From NCBI GenBank assembly GCA_025655555.1, contig JAHXIQ010000001.1, positions 1 to 64,000 on the forward strand: a stretch of DNA of 64,000 nucleotides. Direction: 5' to 3'. Under the pieces are notes generated by a model. That model saw only the letters and a list, made by a program, of their open reading frames with translations. It was not told the DNA's origin and did not search any database. Source of the DNA: Candidatus Thiodiazotropha sp. (ex Myrtea sp. 'scaly one' KF741663). GTDB taxonomy: Bacteria; Pseudomonadota; Gammaproteobacteria; Chromatiales; Chromatiaceae. A program made the position numbers and the translations under genes. This document shows positions 25,663-34,398 of this stretch, piece after piece; the stretch's first letter is position 1, and each line of letters begins with the position of its first letter.

Positions 25663-27201
25663 ATGTTTCCTGACAGAGTGGATCAACGACTTGCATGGGG
25701 ACGACAACTGTCGGCCCTGCTCTTTCTGCTTGGCATCCTTTTCTCATCGCAATTCTTCTTTCCCGGCATCGGGGATCACAGCGTCCTGCTGATCGCCGCT
25801 GTACTGGGTGGGTATATGGCATTGAACATCGGTGCCAACGATGCGGGCAATAATATCGGCCCGCTGGTCGGCTCCCGTGTCATCGGTCTGCTGGGCGCCG
25901 TGATGTTTGCAGCGATATTTGAAGCCGCTGGTGCGTTTCTCGCCGGTACTGAAGTCATCAGCACCATCAAACAAGGTATTATCACGCCCTCACAGCTGGG
26001 AGACAGCGAGATCATTATCCGCGTCATGCTCTCAGCGCTGCTTGCCGCCGCCCTGTGGCTGAACATCGCCACATTCACAGGCACACCGATCTCAACCACT
26101 CACAGCATTGTTGGCGGGGTACTGGGCGCAGGCATCACAGTGGGCGGTATCGGCGTCGCCAACTGGCAGATGATCGGAACCATGACTTTCGGATGGATTC
26201 TCTCTCCCATCCTGGGCGGACTGATTGCCGCACTCTTGCTCTATCTGATCAAGCGCTCTCTGTTGTATCAAAAAGAGATGTCGGAAGCAGCTCGTAAAGT
26301 CCTGCCACTACTGGTCGGTTTCATGGCATGGACCTTCACCAGCTATCTGCTTCTCAAGGGGTTAAAGACAAGCTGGCGTGTCGATTTCCTCACCGCTCTG
26401 GTCTCAGGTTTTACCATCGGACTCGGCGTCTATCTCATTACCCGACCCATTATTGAGCAACGTACTGCGCTGCTGACAAATACCAAGTCGTCGGTCAACC
26501 GTCTGTTCAATCTGCCACTGCTGTTAGCGGCGGGCCTGCTGAGTTTCGCTCACGGCTCGAACGATGTCGCCAACGCCATCGGACCCATGATCGCGATCAA
26601 AGAGGCGATTCAATTCGAGCAACTCATACAGCAGAACAATATCTCTCTCTGGCTGCTCCTTGTTGGCGCTTTGGGTATCCCGCTGGGACTCATGCTGTTT
26701 GGTAGAAGGCTGATCCGCACCATCGGCTCAGAGATTACAGAATTAGATCAGGTGAGAGCCTTCTGCATCGTCACCTCAGTCGCCATCACAGTACTGTTCG
26801 CGAGCCAGCTCGGTCTACCCATCAGCAGCACACATACCACCGTCGGCGCTATTTTCGGTATCGGCTTTCTGCGTGAAACACTGAAAACCAATTACGCCAT
26901 ACTGCTGGAAAAACTCAGGCGCTACCACAAGGACCAGGAGCCGGAAGTCATTGACGCGTTCACACACCGCTTCGACCATTCACCCTTCAGCGAAAAGGGA
27001 CGCATGCTGGATGAACTCGACAGACCGGATAGACAGATAGCACTCAGCAAGAAAGAGATAAAGTCACTAAAACGACTCTATCGCCATGCGCTGGTGGAGC
27101 GTTCTGCGCTCATCCGTATCATCCTGGCCTGGTTCATTACCCTGCCGTTTACCGGTCTGCTGGCGTCGATGATCTATCTGATATCCAGCTGGCTTGTCTA
27201 A
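25663..27201 (+). CDS. PiT-family inorganic phosphate (or sulfate) transporter
   Basis: Inner-membrane transporter of 512 residues with two inverted PiT repeats: NIGANDAGNNIGPLVGSR near residue 58 and SFAHGSNDVANAIGPMIA near 290. The partner motifs TGTPISTTHSIVGGVLG and LGLPISSTHTTVGAIFG are also intact. The hydrophilic loop between about 420 and 480 is charged. Most members carry phosphate; a few carry sulfate, so specificity is uncertain. It begins 60 bp after the DUF2959 lipoprotein gene. Confidence 0.92.
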   Translation: MFPDRVDQRLAWGRQLSALLFLLGILFSSQFFFPGIGDHSVLLIAAVLGGYMALNIGANDAGNNIGPLVGSRVIGLLGAVMFAAIFEAAGAFLAGTEVISTIKQGIITPSQLGDSEIIIRVMLSALLAAALWLNIATFTGTPISTTHSIVGGVLGAGITVGGIGVANWQMIGTMTFGWILSPILGGLIAALLLYLIKRSLLYQKEMSEAARKVLPLLVGFMAWTFTSYLLLKGLKTSWRVDFLTALVSGFTIGLGVYLITRPIIEQRTALLTNTKSSVNRLFNLPLLLAAGLLSFAHGSNDVANAIGPMIAIKEAIQFEQLIQQNNISLWLLLVGALGIPLGLMLFGRRLIRTIGSEITELDQVRAFCIVTSVAITVLFASQLGLPISSTHTTVGAIFGIGFLRETLKTNYAILLEKLRRYHKDQEPEVIDAFTHRFDHSPFSEKGRMLDELDRPDRQIALSKKEIKSLKRLYRHALVERSALIRIILAWFITLPFTGLLASMIYLISSWLV

Positions 27202-27243
27202 CCACGTTTCCAGTTGTCGGACAATATATTTAAGGAGTCAATC

Positions 27244-27627
27244 ATGCGTATGTTACACACCATGATCCGGGTCGGTGACCTGCAACGGTCCATCGACTTC
27301 TATACCCAGATTCTCGGTATGGCGTTATTGAGACAGAAAGACTATCCGGATGGAAAATTCACACTGGCCTTTGTCGGCTATGGTGATGAGAAAGATAATA
27401 CGGTGATCGAATTGACCCACAACTGGGAAACTGACGGCTATGACCTTGGAAACGGTTTCGGTCATTTGGCTATCGAAGTGGATGATGTCTATGCCGCAAC
27501 TGAACGGATTCGCGATCGGGGTGGAAAAATTATTCGTGAAGCCGGGCCGATGAATGCCGGGATGACAATTATCGCTTTCGTTGAAGACCCGGATGGGTAC
27601 CCGATTGAACTCCTAGGACCAAAATAG
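27244..27627 (+). CDS. gloA: Lactoylglutathione lyase (glyoxalase I)
   Basis: Metal-dependent enzyme of 127 residues that converts the methylglyoxal-glutathione hemithioacetal to S-lactoylglutathione. It is nearly colinear with E. coli Glo[21 protein letters not shown] at the N-terminus and [16 protein letters not shown] at the end. The metal ligands are present: His5, Glu in VIELTHNW, His in GFGHLAIEV and Glu in PIELL. ATG 27244 has AGGAG seven bases upstream, so the longer frame from 27214 is rejected. Confidence 0.96.
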   Translation: MRMLHTMIRVGDLQRSIDFYTQILGMALLRQKDYPDGKFTLAFVGYGDEKDNTVIELTHNWETDGYDLGNGFGHLAIEVDDVYAATERIRDRGGKIIREAGPMNAGMTIIAFVEDPDGYPIELLGPK

Positions 27628-27640
27628 CACAGACAATCTC

Positions 27641-28177
27641 TCAGCTGTTGTCAGCCACCGTGACTGCCGGCCCCTCAACAACGACCAAATCATCAGGTGG
27701 CGGCATGCGGCGTGTTATGCCATCCGGCACCTCACCACGACCCGCTTGGTAGATGGAACCGGACTCGAGCACAAAGCAGACCATCACCGTCAACAAGGTC
27801 GGCACCACAGCCACCCGGGAAATGGCCACCATCATGATGTCGCCCTTCGAACTGCCTGAAGTGGCCATCAGTGCCATCCCCAGTATCACAGCACTGATGG
27901 TATAGCCGATCAACAGAATGCGGGTGCGGTTAGCGGACAAGCGCCAGTGGGCGGCAACGAACCAGGGATCCTTGGCAACGCCTTTACTGGCTCTCAACCA
28001 GATGAATGCGATCATGGAGAGGGAGAGTCCCAGCGGTATCAGGAAACCGAGGAGACCCACATCGAGTACAATAGCGGCCGGCGCAGCAATCAGGTGGCAG
28101 GCCACCAGATTCATCATCGAGAGTTCGTGTGGGCTTTTTGCCCGTTTGCGCAGTTTTTCGTCGACCTCAAAAATCAT
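27641..28177 (-). CDS. Unknown four-helix inner-membrane protein
   Basis: Integral membrane protein of 179 residues with four hydrophobic helices (about residues 22-40, 42-60, 86-105 and 115-135) and a proline-rich acidic tail DGITRRMPPPDDLVVVEGPA. ATG 28177 follows GGAGAG with a six-base spacing. A longer frame to a TTG at 28237 has no ribosome site. No family is recognised. It is convergent with gloA and divergent from the inositol-phosphatase gene. Confidence 0.7.
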   Translation of the reverse strand: MIFEVDEKLRKRAKSPHELSMMNLVACHLIAAPAAIVLDVGLLGFLIPLGLSLSMIAFIWLRASKGVAKDPWFVAAHWRLSANRTRILLIGYTISAVILGMALMATSGSSKGDIMMVAISRVAVVPTLLTVMVCFVLESGSIYQAGRGEVPDGITRRMPPPDDLVVVEGPAVTVADNS

Positions 28178-28276
28178 TTTTCTCTCCGCGGGAGAATAAC
28201 TGGAGCGATTCTGCACTATCTCATGCAGACCGGCCAAGATCGTTGATAATGCGCAAACTTTAGCAACAGGAGTAAC

Positions 28277-29092
28277 ATGGGCGCCATGCGCATCGATATC
28301 GAATTACTGAAAAAGCTGGTCATCGAAACTGCCTCGCAGGAACTCATGCCGAGATTCCAGAAAATAGAAGGTAGAAAGAAGGCGGACGGTTCCCTGGTGA
28401 CTGAGGCAGACCTCGCAGTACAGCAGCGACTCAAACAGTATCTGAGTGAAGAATATCCGCTGATCCCCCTCCTCGGCGAGGAGATGAGCTTAGAAGAGCA
28501 GCAGCATGTGCTGCAAAATTCCACCAATGGCTTCTGGTGTCTTGATCCGTTGGACGGTACTTCGAACTATGTCGCCGGTACGCCCTGTTTCGCCACTTCT
28601 CTGGCCTATATCCATGCGGGCGTTGTACAGATCGGCATTATCTACGACCCTCTGCGTGACGAGTGCTTTTATGCCGAGAAAGGAGAAGGTGCCTGGCTGA
28701 ACGGTGAACGCCTGAGACTCGAAAACTCAACCGATCAGCTGGCAGGATGTGTCGCGATGGTGGACTTCAAACGACTCACCCCAGCACTCGCCACCCAATT
28801 GGCGACCCGGCCGCCCTATCGCTCCCAGCGCAGTATCGGCAGTGTCGCACTGGATTGGTGCTGGCTGGCTGCGGGCAGGCTGGAGGTTTATATACATGGG
28901 GGCTCCAAGCTCTGGGACTATGCCGCAGGGAGCCTTATCTACAGTGAGGCGGGGGGTCGCTATCGACTCACTCAGGGACACGTCAGCCTAGCGGCAACAG
29001 ACAAGCTGGGACTGCAGCCAAGCATGGCAGTCGCGGCTGCCAATGCCAGCCTCTTCGAGGATTGGATCGGCTGGCTCAGCCAATACGACTGA
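28277..29092 (+). CDS. Inositol-monophosphatase-family phosphatase
   Basis: Mg-dependent phosphatase of 271 residues. The metal-binding motifs are intact: LGEEM for the first Glu pair, WCLDPLDGTSNYVAGTPCFA for the central Asp set, and KLWDYAAGSLIYSEAGG for the last Asp. Members act on inositol phosphates, fructose bisphosphate or 3'-phosphoadenosine phosphates (CysQ), and the substrate cannot be decided here. The start has CAGGAG five bases upstream. It is directly followed by tRNA-Asp. Confidence 0.88.
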   Translation: MGAMRIDIELLKKLVIETASQELMPRFQKIEGRKKADGSLVTEADLAVQQRLKQYLSEEYPLIPLLGEEMSLEEQQHVLQNSTNGFWCLDPLDGTSNYVAGTPCFATSLAYIHAGVVQIGIIYDPLRDECFYAEKGEGAWLNGERLRLENSTDQLAGCVAMVDFKRLTPALATQLATRPPYRSQRSIGSVALDWCWLAAGRLEVYIHGGSKLWDYAAGSLIYSEAGGRYRLTQGHVSLAATDKLGLQPSMAVAAANASLFEDWIGWLSQYD

Positions 29093-29143
29093 TTATCTGG
29101 TTGACCTCGTCATGAAAAACATTAAACTACCGCGCTTCTCACC

Positions 29144-29220
29144 GGAGCGGTAGTTCAGCTGGTTAGAATACCGGCCTGTCACGCCGGGGGTCGCGGGTTC
29201 GAGTCCCGTCCGCTCCGCCA
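29144..29220 (+). tRNA. tRNA-Asp (GTC anticodon)
   Basis: Cloverleaf of 77 bases including the encoded CCA. Acceptor GGAGCGG pairs with CCGCTCC, the D-arm is AGTTCAGCTGGTT, the anticodon loop is CTGTCAC with GTC, and the T-arm is GCGGGTTCGAGTCCCGT. No integrase or att-like duplication of its 3' end is seen nearby. Confidence 0.98.
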
Positions 29221-29271
29221 TTTTCCAGTCAATTCGTCACCAGACGGACTGACAATCCTTCCCATAAGAAG

Positions 29272-30342
29272 TTACCGACTCAGGTTTAACGGATTGTCCG
29301 GGTCTATGCCCTCCATAAACGGAATGGAGCGCTCTTGATGGGTAACTTGATAGACCAGACCGATCCAGTTACCTATCACAGCCTCTGCGGTGTCGTGCCA
29401 GGTATTGTCGATGGTTTCGAGCACCAGGGCTTCGGGAAATTCCGGCAGGGGCTCGCCTTTCGACCGTGCTGCCTCCACACGCTCCCGATATTCAATGAAG
29501 ATCGCCTGGTTGCGCAGGGTAAAATAGTGTTCTGGGAATGGCGGATAGTCGGGACGATTACCGGCCATGTAGAGATTGACCTCCCGCTTATACTCCTTCA
29601 GCAGGCTGATGGTGTCATACTCCGGATGCCCCTGAAAATAGACCACGCGAAAACCATCACGGCTCACAGCCAGATGAACACCCGCCTTTTCACTCTGCAC
29701 TAACACCTTGAGTCCGGCCTGTTCGAACTGTGCCGGGCTGATCTGATTGTATCGAGAATGCGGCACGTCAAAGCGGGTATTGATGTCATTCACCAGGGGA
29801 TGATGAAGATCCATGACCCGATGACTGTAGACACCCCAGAGTTTGTCTCCCATATGCGTGCGTTTCTGTCCATGATGGGACTGCACCACAGCATGCGTGG
29901 CAAGACAGGAGCAGAGCACCGAAGTGACATTCTCATGCGCCCAGTCCACAACCTCGGTCAACGGCTTCCAGAAAGCTTCCTGCGCCAGATTGGGATGACT
30001 GACATTGGCGCCGGTGATGATCAGCGCATCGAGCCCTTTTTCCTTAACCTCTTCGAATGACTCGTAGTAGGCATCGATATGGGCCTGTGCCTTCTCTCCA
30101 CGGGGCAACTCTTTGAGCGTGAAGGGGTGTAGAAAAAACTGGGCAATGGGATTGGCCTCCCCCACCAGACGGAAAAACTGCCGCTCGGTCGCCTCAATGG
30201 CTGCATCGGGCATCATGTTAAGCAGTCCGATATGCAGTTCCCGGATATGTTGATGTGTGGCACGCTCAGGTGTGAGTACGTTCTGTCCCTCTTCGCGCAG
30301 GCGGGAGAAGGCCGGTAATTCAGTATGTGCAACCAGCGGCAT
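29272..30342 (-). CDS. metA: Homoserine O-succinyltransferase-family MetA
   Basis: First committed enzyme of methionine synthesis: acylates homoserine. It is 356 residues, with a glutamine-amidotransferase-like fold. The nucleophile Cys lies in VTSVLCSCLATHAVVQS and the His and Glu in VVYFQGHPEYDTISLL. The Cys region differs from E. coli MetA (LFVCWAVQA), which suggests the separate MetA subgroup found in sulfur-metabolising gammaproteobacteria. Acyl donor preference (succinyl or acetyl) cannot be told safely. The gene starts one base after the stop of the ATPase gene (TGA-C-ATG), so translation is coupled. Confidence 0.92.
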   Translation of the reverse strand: MPLVAHTELPAFSRLREEGQNVLTPERATHQHIRELHIGLLNMMPDAAIEATERQFFRLVGEANPIAQFFLHPFTLKELPRGEKAQAHIDAYYESFEEVKEKGLDALIITGANVSHPNLAQEAFWKPLTEVVDWAHENVTSVLCSCLATHAVVQSHHGQKRTHMGDKLWGVYSHRVMDLHHPLVNDINTRFDVPHSRYNQISPAQFEQAGLKVLVQSEKAGVHLAVSRDGFRVVYFQGHPEYDTISLLKEYKREVNLYMAGNRPDYPPFPEHYFTLRNQAIFIEYRERVEAARSKGEPLPEFPEALVLETIDNTWHDTAEAVIGNWIGLVYQVTHQERSIPFMEGIDPDNPLNLSR

Positions 30343-30343
30343 G

Positions 30344-31189
30344 TCAGGTATCCCCTTCTATAACCTGTTCCAGTAGTTGAAGAAAGTCGGCCTCGCTCTT
30401 GACCTGGGCAAGTGCCTCGGTATTGACCGTATAGCCATACTCGTCGGCGATCGCCTCATAACGTGGAATCCTTGCGCGGAACAGACGCGGGAAGACCCAA
30501 CTGGTGAAATCCATCGGATCGATGAGTGAGGCATACCCAATCCCCTTCATCTCCATGTAGATGTCTAACTGCTCATCAAGGAAATCTTCACGATAGTAGA
30601 GCGGTTTTGGCGATGAAACCGAACGCGCGATCAAGGCTGCCTCATCCGCCTTGCTGGCGCGGATATAGAGGATCAGCGAATGCTCAGCAAGAAAATCAAG
30701 CAGACCGGGCTCATCCAGCTCACAGAGGCTGCCCCCCACATCGTTGATAAAATGTGGATAGTCGTAGATCAACTGAGCTTTATGCATAAAGCCCGGCACA
30801 TCATACATGGCAGCGATCTCCGCCTGCCTGTGGAGTTGCTGCCTGCGTTTGAACTCCGTCAGGCCGATACCCCCCAACTCGGGATTACCGACCATCCCCA
30901 AAAACGTGGAGACCGGTTTTAGATTATGGAAGGTGATGTTGTTTCGAATGAAGATAGAATCGGAGCGCAGCAGATCACGCAACATCGGGACGCGCATGGC
31001 CTGTTCCTTGAAACTATCGAGAATCGGCTCATCCAGATAGCGCGTACCGATCCGGTAGTCCCCGGAATAGTGGAACCAGTCTTTTTTCCTTAACTTGTTG
31101 GCCAGCCGGGTCTTTCCCACGCCGGACATGCCCATCAGCGTTACACACTTGCGATCCCAGGCACGGAACTGATCAACGCTAAATTTCAC
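30344..31189 (-). CDS. P-loop ATPase linked to metA
   Basis: ATP-binding protein of 281 residues with an N-terminal Walker A motif TLMGMSGVGKTRLANKL and a shape reminiscent of a nucleotide or shikimate kinase, but the role is not established. The start is GTG 31189 with AGGAG eight bases upstream. The stop is one base from the metA start, so the two are one operon. The frequent adjacency of such ATPases to metA in other gammaproteobacteria is recalled, not checked. A possible role is regulating or modifying the methionine branch, but this is only inference. Confidence 0.8.
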   Translation of the reverse strand: MKFSVDQFRAWDRKCVTLMGMSGVGKTRLANKLRKKDWFHYSGDYRIGTRYLDEPILDSFKEQAMRVPMLRDLLRSDSIFIRNNITFHNLKPVSTFLGMVGNPELGGIGLTEFKRRQQLHRQAEIAAMYDVPGFMHKAQLIYDYPHFINDVGGSLCELDEPGLLDFLAEHSLILYIRASKADEAALIARSVSSPKPLYYREDFLDEQLDIYMEMKGIGYASLIDPMDFTSWVFPRLFRARIPRYEAIADEYGYTVNTEALAQVKSEADFLQLLEQVIEGDT

Positions 31190-31689
31190 AAATCTATCTC
31201 CTCACAGTCAAGGCGACAATTCTACGGTCTGAAGCTCAGTGTGGAAAGCCATTCACCGCTTTGTTTGTCCCAATTCCCTGTTTTCCATTAACGAAAGAAA
31301 ACTGAACAACGATAGTGCCACTGCCAGGTGATCTCCCAATCAGCGACAAACCATTCATGACAAATGACAGTAGCCGGTCTGTATGGCCGCGTTTGCATTT
31401 ATAAGATCTGTGTACTTAGAGAACTCGCATAGCAATAGTTAATCGGTTAATATTCTAGGAATTTATTTCACATTCAATAAGGATTATTCTCCTGAATAGC
31501 TGTTATGGTTGGATCCGAAGTGGTAACAAGTGATGGCACCACTGCCGATCCGGCGGCTAATACATGATCAGGAGCATCGAATAGCCCAGGGTAAAGCATT
31601 GGCTGCCCTTGCCGCTATTCCTGATTCGGGGCAAGCGTCAGACGTATGCCGAAGTTGCGTTTTTATTGAGGGCTATTATCGCTATTGCT
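31190..31689. other. Intergenic region, no gene seen
   Basis: 500 bases between divergent operons. No riboswitch, RNA gene or clear promoter was recognised. An in-frame extension of the HD-GYP gene from 31609 has no ribosome site. Confidence 0.4.
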
Positions 31690-32733
31690 ATGTCTAACGT
31701 ACTCATCATTGATGATCAGTCAATAACAAGGATGATCTTACAAGAGCTGATTGGGTCCATAGACAAGGATGTCTCCACCAAGTGCTACGCAGACCCCACC
31801 GAAGCACTCGAATGGGCGAAGCAAAATGATGTCGACCTGGTCATTACAGATTACAAAATGCCGCAAATGGATGGCGTTGAGTTCATCAAATGGTTTAGGC
31901 AGATTCCCGGCTTCAACGATGTGCCGGTTATGATTGTGACCTGCATTGAGGATCAATCAGTCCGCTATCTCGCCCTTGAATCCGGTGCCACAGACTTTAT
32001 CACTAAACCCATTGACCATACTGAGTGTAGGGCGCGCTGCAATAACCTGCTGACCATGAGCCGGCAGCGCAAGCTGATAAAGGACAGGGCGTTACTGCTG
32101 GAAGGTGAAATACGCAAGACGACACAAGAGCTTCATGACCGGGAAGAAGAAACCCTGATCCGACTGGCGAAGGCGGGGGAATATCGGGATGAAGATACAG
32201 GAAACCATATCCACAGAATCTCCCGCTACTCCCGGCTGATTGCCGAGAAACTTGGGCTATCTAAGGAACTGTGTGATTTGATCGCCCAGGCCTCTCCCAT
32301 GCATGATATCGGTAAAATAGGCATACCGGATGCGATTTTATTGAAACCGGCACGCCTTACGCCAGAAGAGTTCGAAATTATGAAGCACCATACCGTTGTA
32401 GGTTTCGACATACTCAAGGACAGTCCGTCGATCTATCTGCAGACAGGTGCCGTAATCGCCTTGAGTCATCACGAAAAATTTAGCGGGGAGGGTTATCCTC
32501 GCGGGCTCAAGGCCGATAAAATACCACTTGAGGCAAGGATCGTTGCCGTAGCCGATGTATTTGACGCATTAGTGACAAACAGACCCTACAAAAAGAGTTG
32601 GCCCCTGGAGAAGGCTTTTGACTATATAAAGGAAGAACGTGGCAACCACTTCGATCCGGATTGCGCTGAGGTTTTCCTACAGGAATCCGACACGGTCATC
32701 TCGATCCATAATTCGCTGAGTGAAGATACTTAA
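31690..32733 (+). CDS. RpfG-like response regulator with HD-GYP domain
   Basis: Response regulator of 347 residues: receiver (about 1-125; MSNVLIIDDQSITRM, phospho-Asp in LVITDYKMPQMDG) joined by a coiled coil to an HD-GYP c-di-GMP phosphodiesterase domain (about 165-335). The HD-GYP motifs are intact: SPMHDIGKIGIPD and SHHEKFSGEGYPRGL. The order receiver-HD-GYP, and a neighbouring RpfC-like kinase, match the RpfC/RpfG pair of diffusible-signal-factor sensing. I use ATG 31690 because it starts at the receiver. The next gene follows 33 bp later on the same strand. Confidence 0.9.
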   Translation: MSNVLIIDDQSITRMILQELIGSIDKDVSTKCYADPTEALEWAKQNDVDLVITDYKMPQMDGVEFIKWFRQIPGFNDVPVMIVTCIEDQSVRYLALESGATDFITKPIDHTECRARCNNLLTMSRQRKLIKDRALLLEGEIRKTTQELHDREEETLIRLAKAGEYRDEDTGNHIHRISRYSRLIAEKLGLSKELCDLIAQASPMHDIGKIGIPDAILLKPARLTPEEFEIMKHHTVVGFDILKDSPSIYLQTGAVIALSHHEKFSGEGYPRGLKADKIPLEARIVAVADVFDALVTNRPYKKSWPLEKAFDYIKEERGNHFDPDCAEVFLQESDTVISIHNSLSEDT

Positions 32734-32766
32734 ACTCCCGCATCGGACGCTAATGGATTACAGGTG

Positions 32767-34353
32767 ATGCCAAACTCAAACAAGAGATCCAGCTTAGAAA
32801 TCAGCAGCCCCTTGGTTTCAATTGCCGTCATCTCAAGTGTATTGCTACTTTTTTCTCAAATGTTGACAAGTCCGATCGAACTATGGGAAACACTGCTTTC
32901 GGTCTCTGCCATCACACTCGTCTTGGCGCTTGTCACTATCCGCTTGAAATCGGGCAGCTCAAACAGCCAGTCCGTTCTATCCGAAGATATTCAATCATCT
33001 CTGCAGCAAAATCATCTTACTGAAGCACAAATCACTTCCCCGCATCAGCAGATAGGTTCTATACAGGACCCTTCATCTGAACACGCGTCCACCGGTAGCG
33101 AAGATGTTTTAATAATCTCCAGAGATCCAAGACATATCGACCCCATTACAGACTGTCTACGAACATGGGGTAAGCGTTATGCTACCTCTGTCAACAGTAT
33201 CCAGGCCCTTTGCAGGCTCATGAATCAGGACAGCTCTCACACGCTGCCCGGCATACTGATCGTGGATACCCAGCGGCTGGACATAGCGCCAGCTCACCTG
33301 CCATCCCTACTAAATAACGAGCCAAGGCTGGCTTCTATAAAGCTGCTCTTTCTAGGCAACCCACAATCCCGGGACGATAGTCACAAGCTACTGAAGGCAG
33401 GCTATTCAGGCTTGATTGAGACCCCTGTCAATAAATCTCAGCTATTCTCAATCATCGAGGGACATGGGGGTCAATCCAATGATTCGGATAACGTCGTTTA
33501 TCTGACGCGTTACCGCAAAAGTCGCAGTCAACGACAGCCTCAGAAAACCATTCTGCTAGCTGAGCAGAACACGACGGAAAGAAACCAACTTGAAAAAGTT
33601 CTCCGTGGTACAGGCTATCGTGTAAAAAGTGTGGCAAACGGGGAACAAGCGCTGGAAGCCTTGGAACAACAGTCTTTCGATATGGCTGTCATCAATTTAC
33701 AGCTACCTATCATGAACGGCACACAGGTCATCAAGCTACACCGCTTTACCACGCCTCACCAGCATTGGGTTCCCTTCATCATAGTCACTAACCAAAACAC
33801 CCCAGCTACGCTGAGACTTTGCCGGGAGCTGCAAATCAGAGCCTGTCTGTTCAAGCCAGTACCCGCCGAAGAACTCCTTAACATGATCAATGCTGCTCCG
33901 GAAAGCCTCCCGCCTTTAACAGTACCGGCAAGTAGACAGTCTCCCCCCACCACACACTACAGAGAGACTCAGTTCCATCATACCGACCTGCTTGATAAGA
34001 GTGTCCTGAATGCATTGGAACAACTTGATGACGATCACGGGTTTGTTGCCGGATTGATCGAGGTTTTTGTTCGTGACTGTGCTGTCATCCTGCAAGGTAT
34101 GCAGGAATCGATCGAGCTTGATCAACCTGATCGTTTCTTCAATTTATGCGGCATCCTGATGGACAACTCAGGACAACTGGGAGCGTTCGCCCTGTACGAA
34201 ATGTGTATCAACCTAGAGCGGGTTAGCAAAGCGCAGTTTAAGTCAGAAGCCGTGCAAAGACTCCCCCGCCTGTCGGAACTTGCTTCTCTGACGTCCCAGG
34301 CATTCCATACCTATCTATCTGAGGAGCATGCATACAAACGCGATAGATCCTGA
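32767..34353 (+). CDS. Membrane protein with degenerate receivers and Hpt-like domain
   Basis: Protein of 528 residues with two N-terminal TM helices (about 17-35 and 43-60), a pseudo-receiver region (about 112-230), a second pseudo-receiver (about 260-375) and a C-terminal Hpt-like helical domain. In the second receiver the acidic pocket is LLAEQNTTE (not DD) and the phospho-Asp is Asn310 in MAVINLQLPIMNG. In the Hpt-like segment the phospho-His position is Gly (CGILMDNSGQLGA). So it seems unable to take part in phosphotransfer. It lies between the RpfG-like and RpfC-like genes and may be a scaffold or inhibitor; that role is inferred. Confidence 0.8.
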   Translation: MPNSNKRSSLEISSPLVSIAVISSVLLLFSQMLTSPIELWETLLSVSAITLVLALVTIRLKSGSSNSQSVLSEDIQSSLQQNHLTEAQITSPHQQIGSIQDPSSEHASTGSEDVLIISRDPRHIDPITDCLRTWGKRYATSVNSIQALCRLMNQDSSHTLPGILIVDTQRLDIAPAHLPSLLNNEPRLASIKLLFLGNPQSRDDSHKLLKAGYSGLIETPVNKSQLFSIIEGHGGQSNDSDNVVYLTRYRKSRSQRQPQKTILLAEQNTTERNQLEKVLRGTGYRVKSVANGEQALEALEQQSFDMAVINLQLPIMNGTQVIKLHRFTTPHQHWVPFIIVTNQNTPATLRLCRELQIRACLFKPVPAEELLNMINAAPESLPPLTVPASRQSPPTTHYRETQFHHTDLLDKSVLNALEQLDDDHGFVAGLIEVFVRDCAVILQGMQESIELDQPDRFFNLCGILMDNSGQLGAFALYEMCINLERVSKAQFKSEAVQRLPRLSELASLTSQAFHTYLSEEHAYKRDRS

Positions 34354-34398
34354 ATACGCTTGGTACCCAAGGTTTATAAGGTAACGGGTAAATAGGTA

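Noticed and set aside
29144-29220. tRNA-Asp as a phage or island attachment site
   Set aside because: No integrase gene or direct repeat of the tRNA 3' end was found on either side.
31190-31689. Riboswitch or c-di-GMP-sensing RNA before the HD-GYP gene
   Set aside because: No conserved riboswitch core could be identified by eye.
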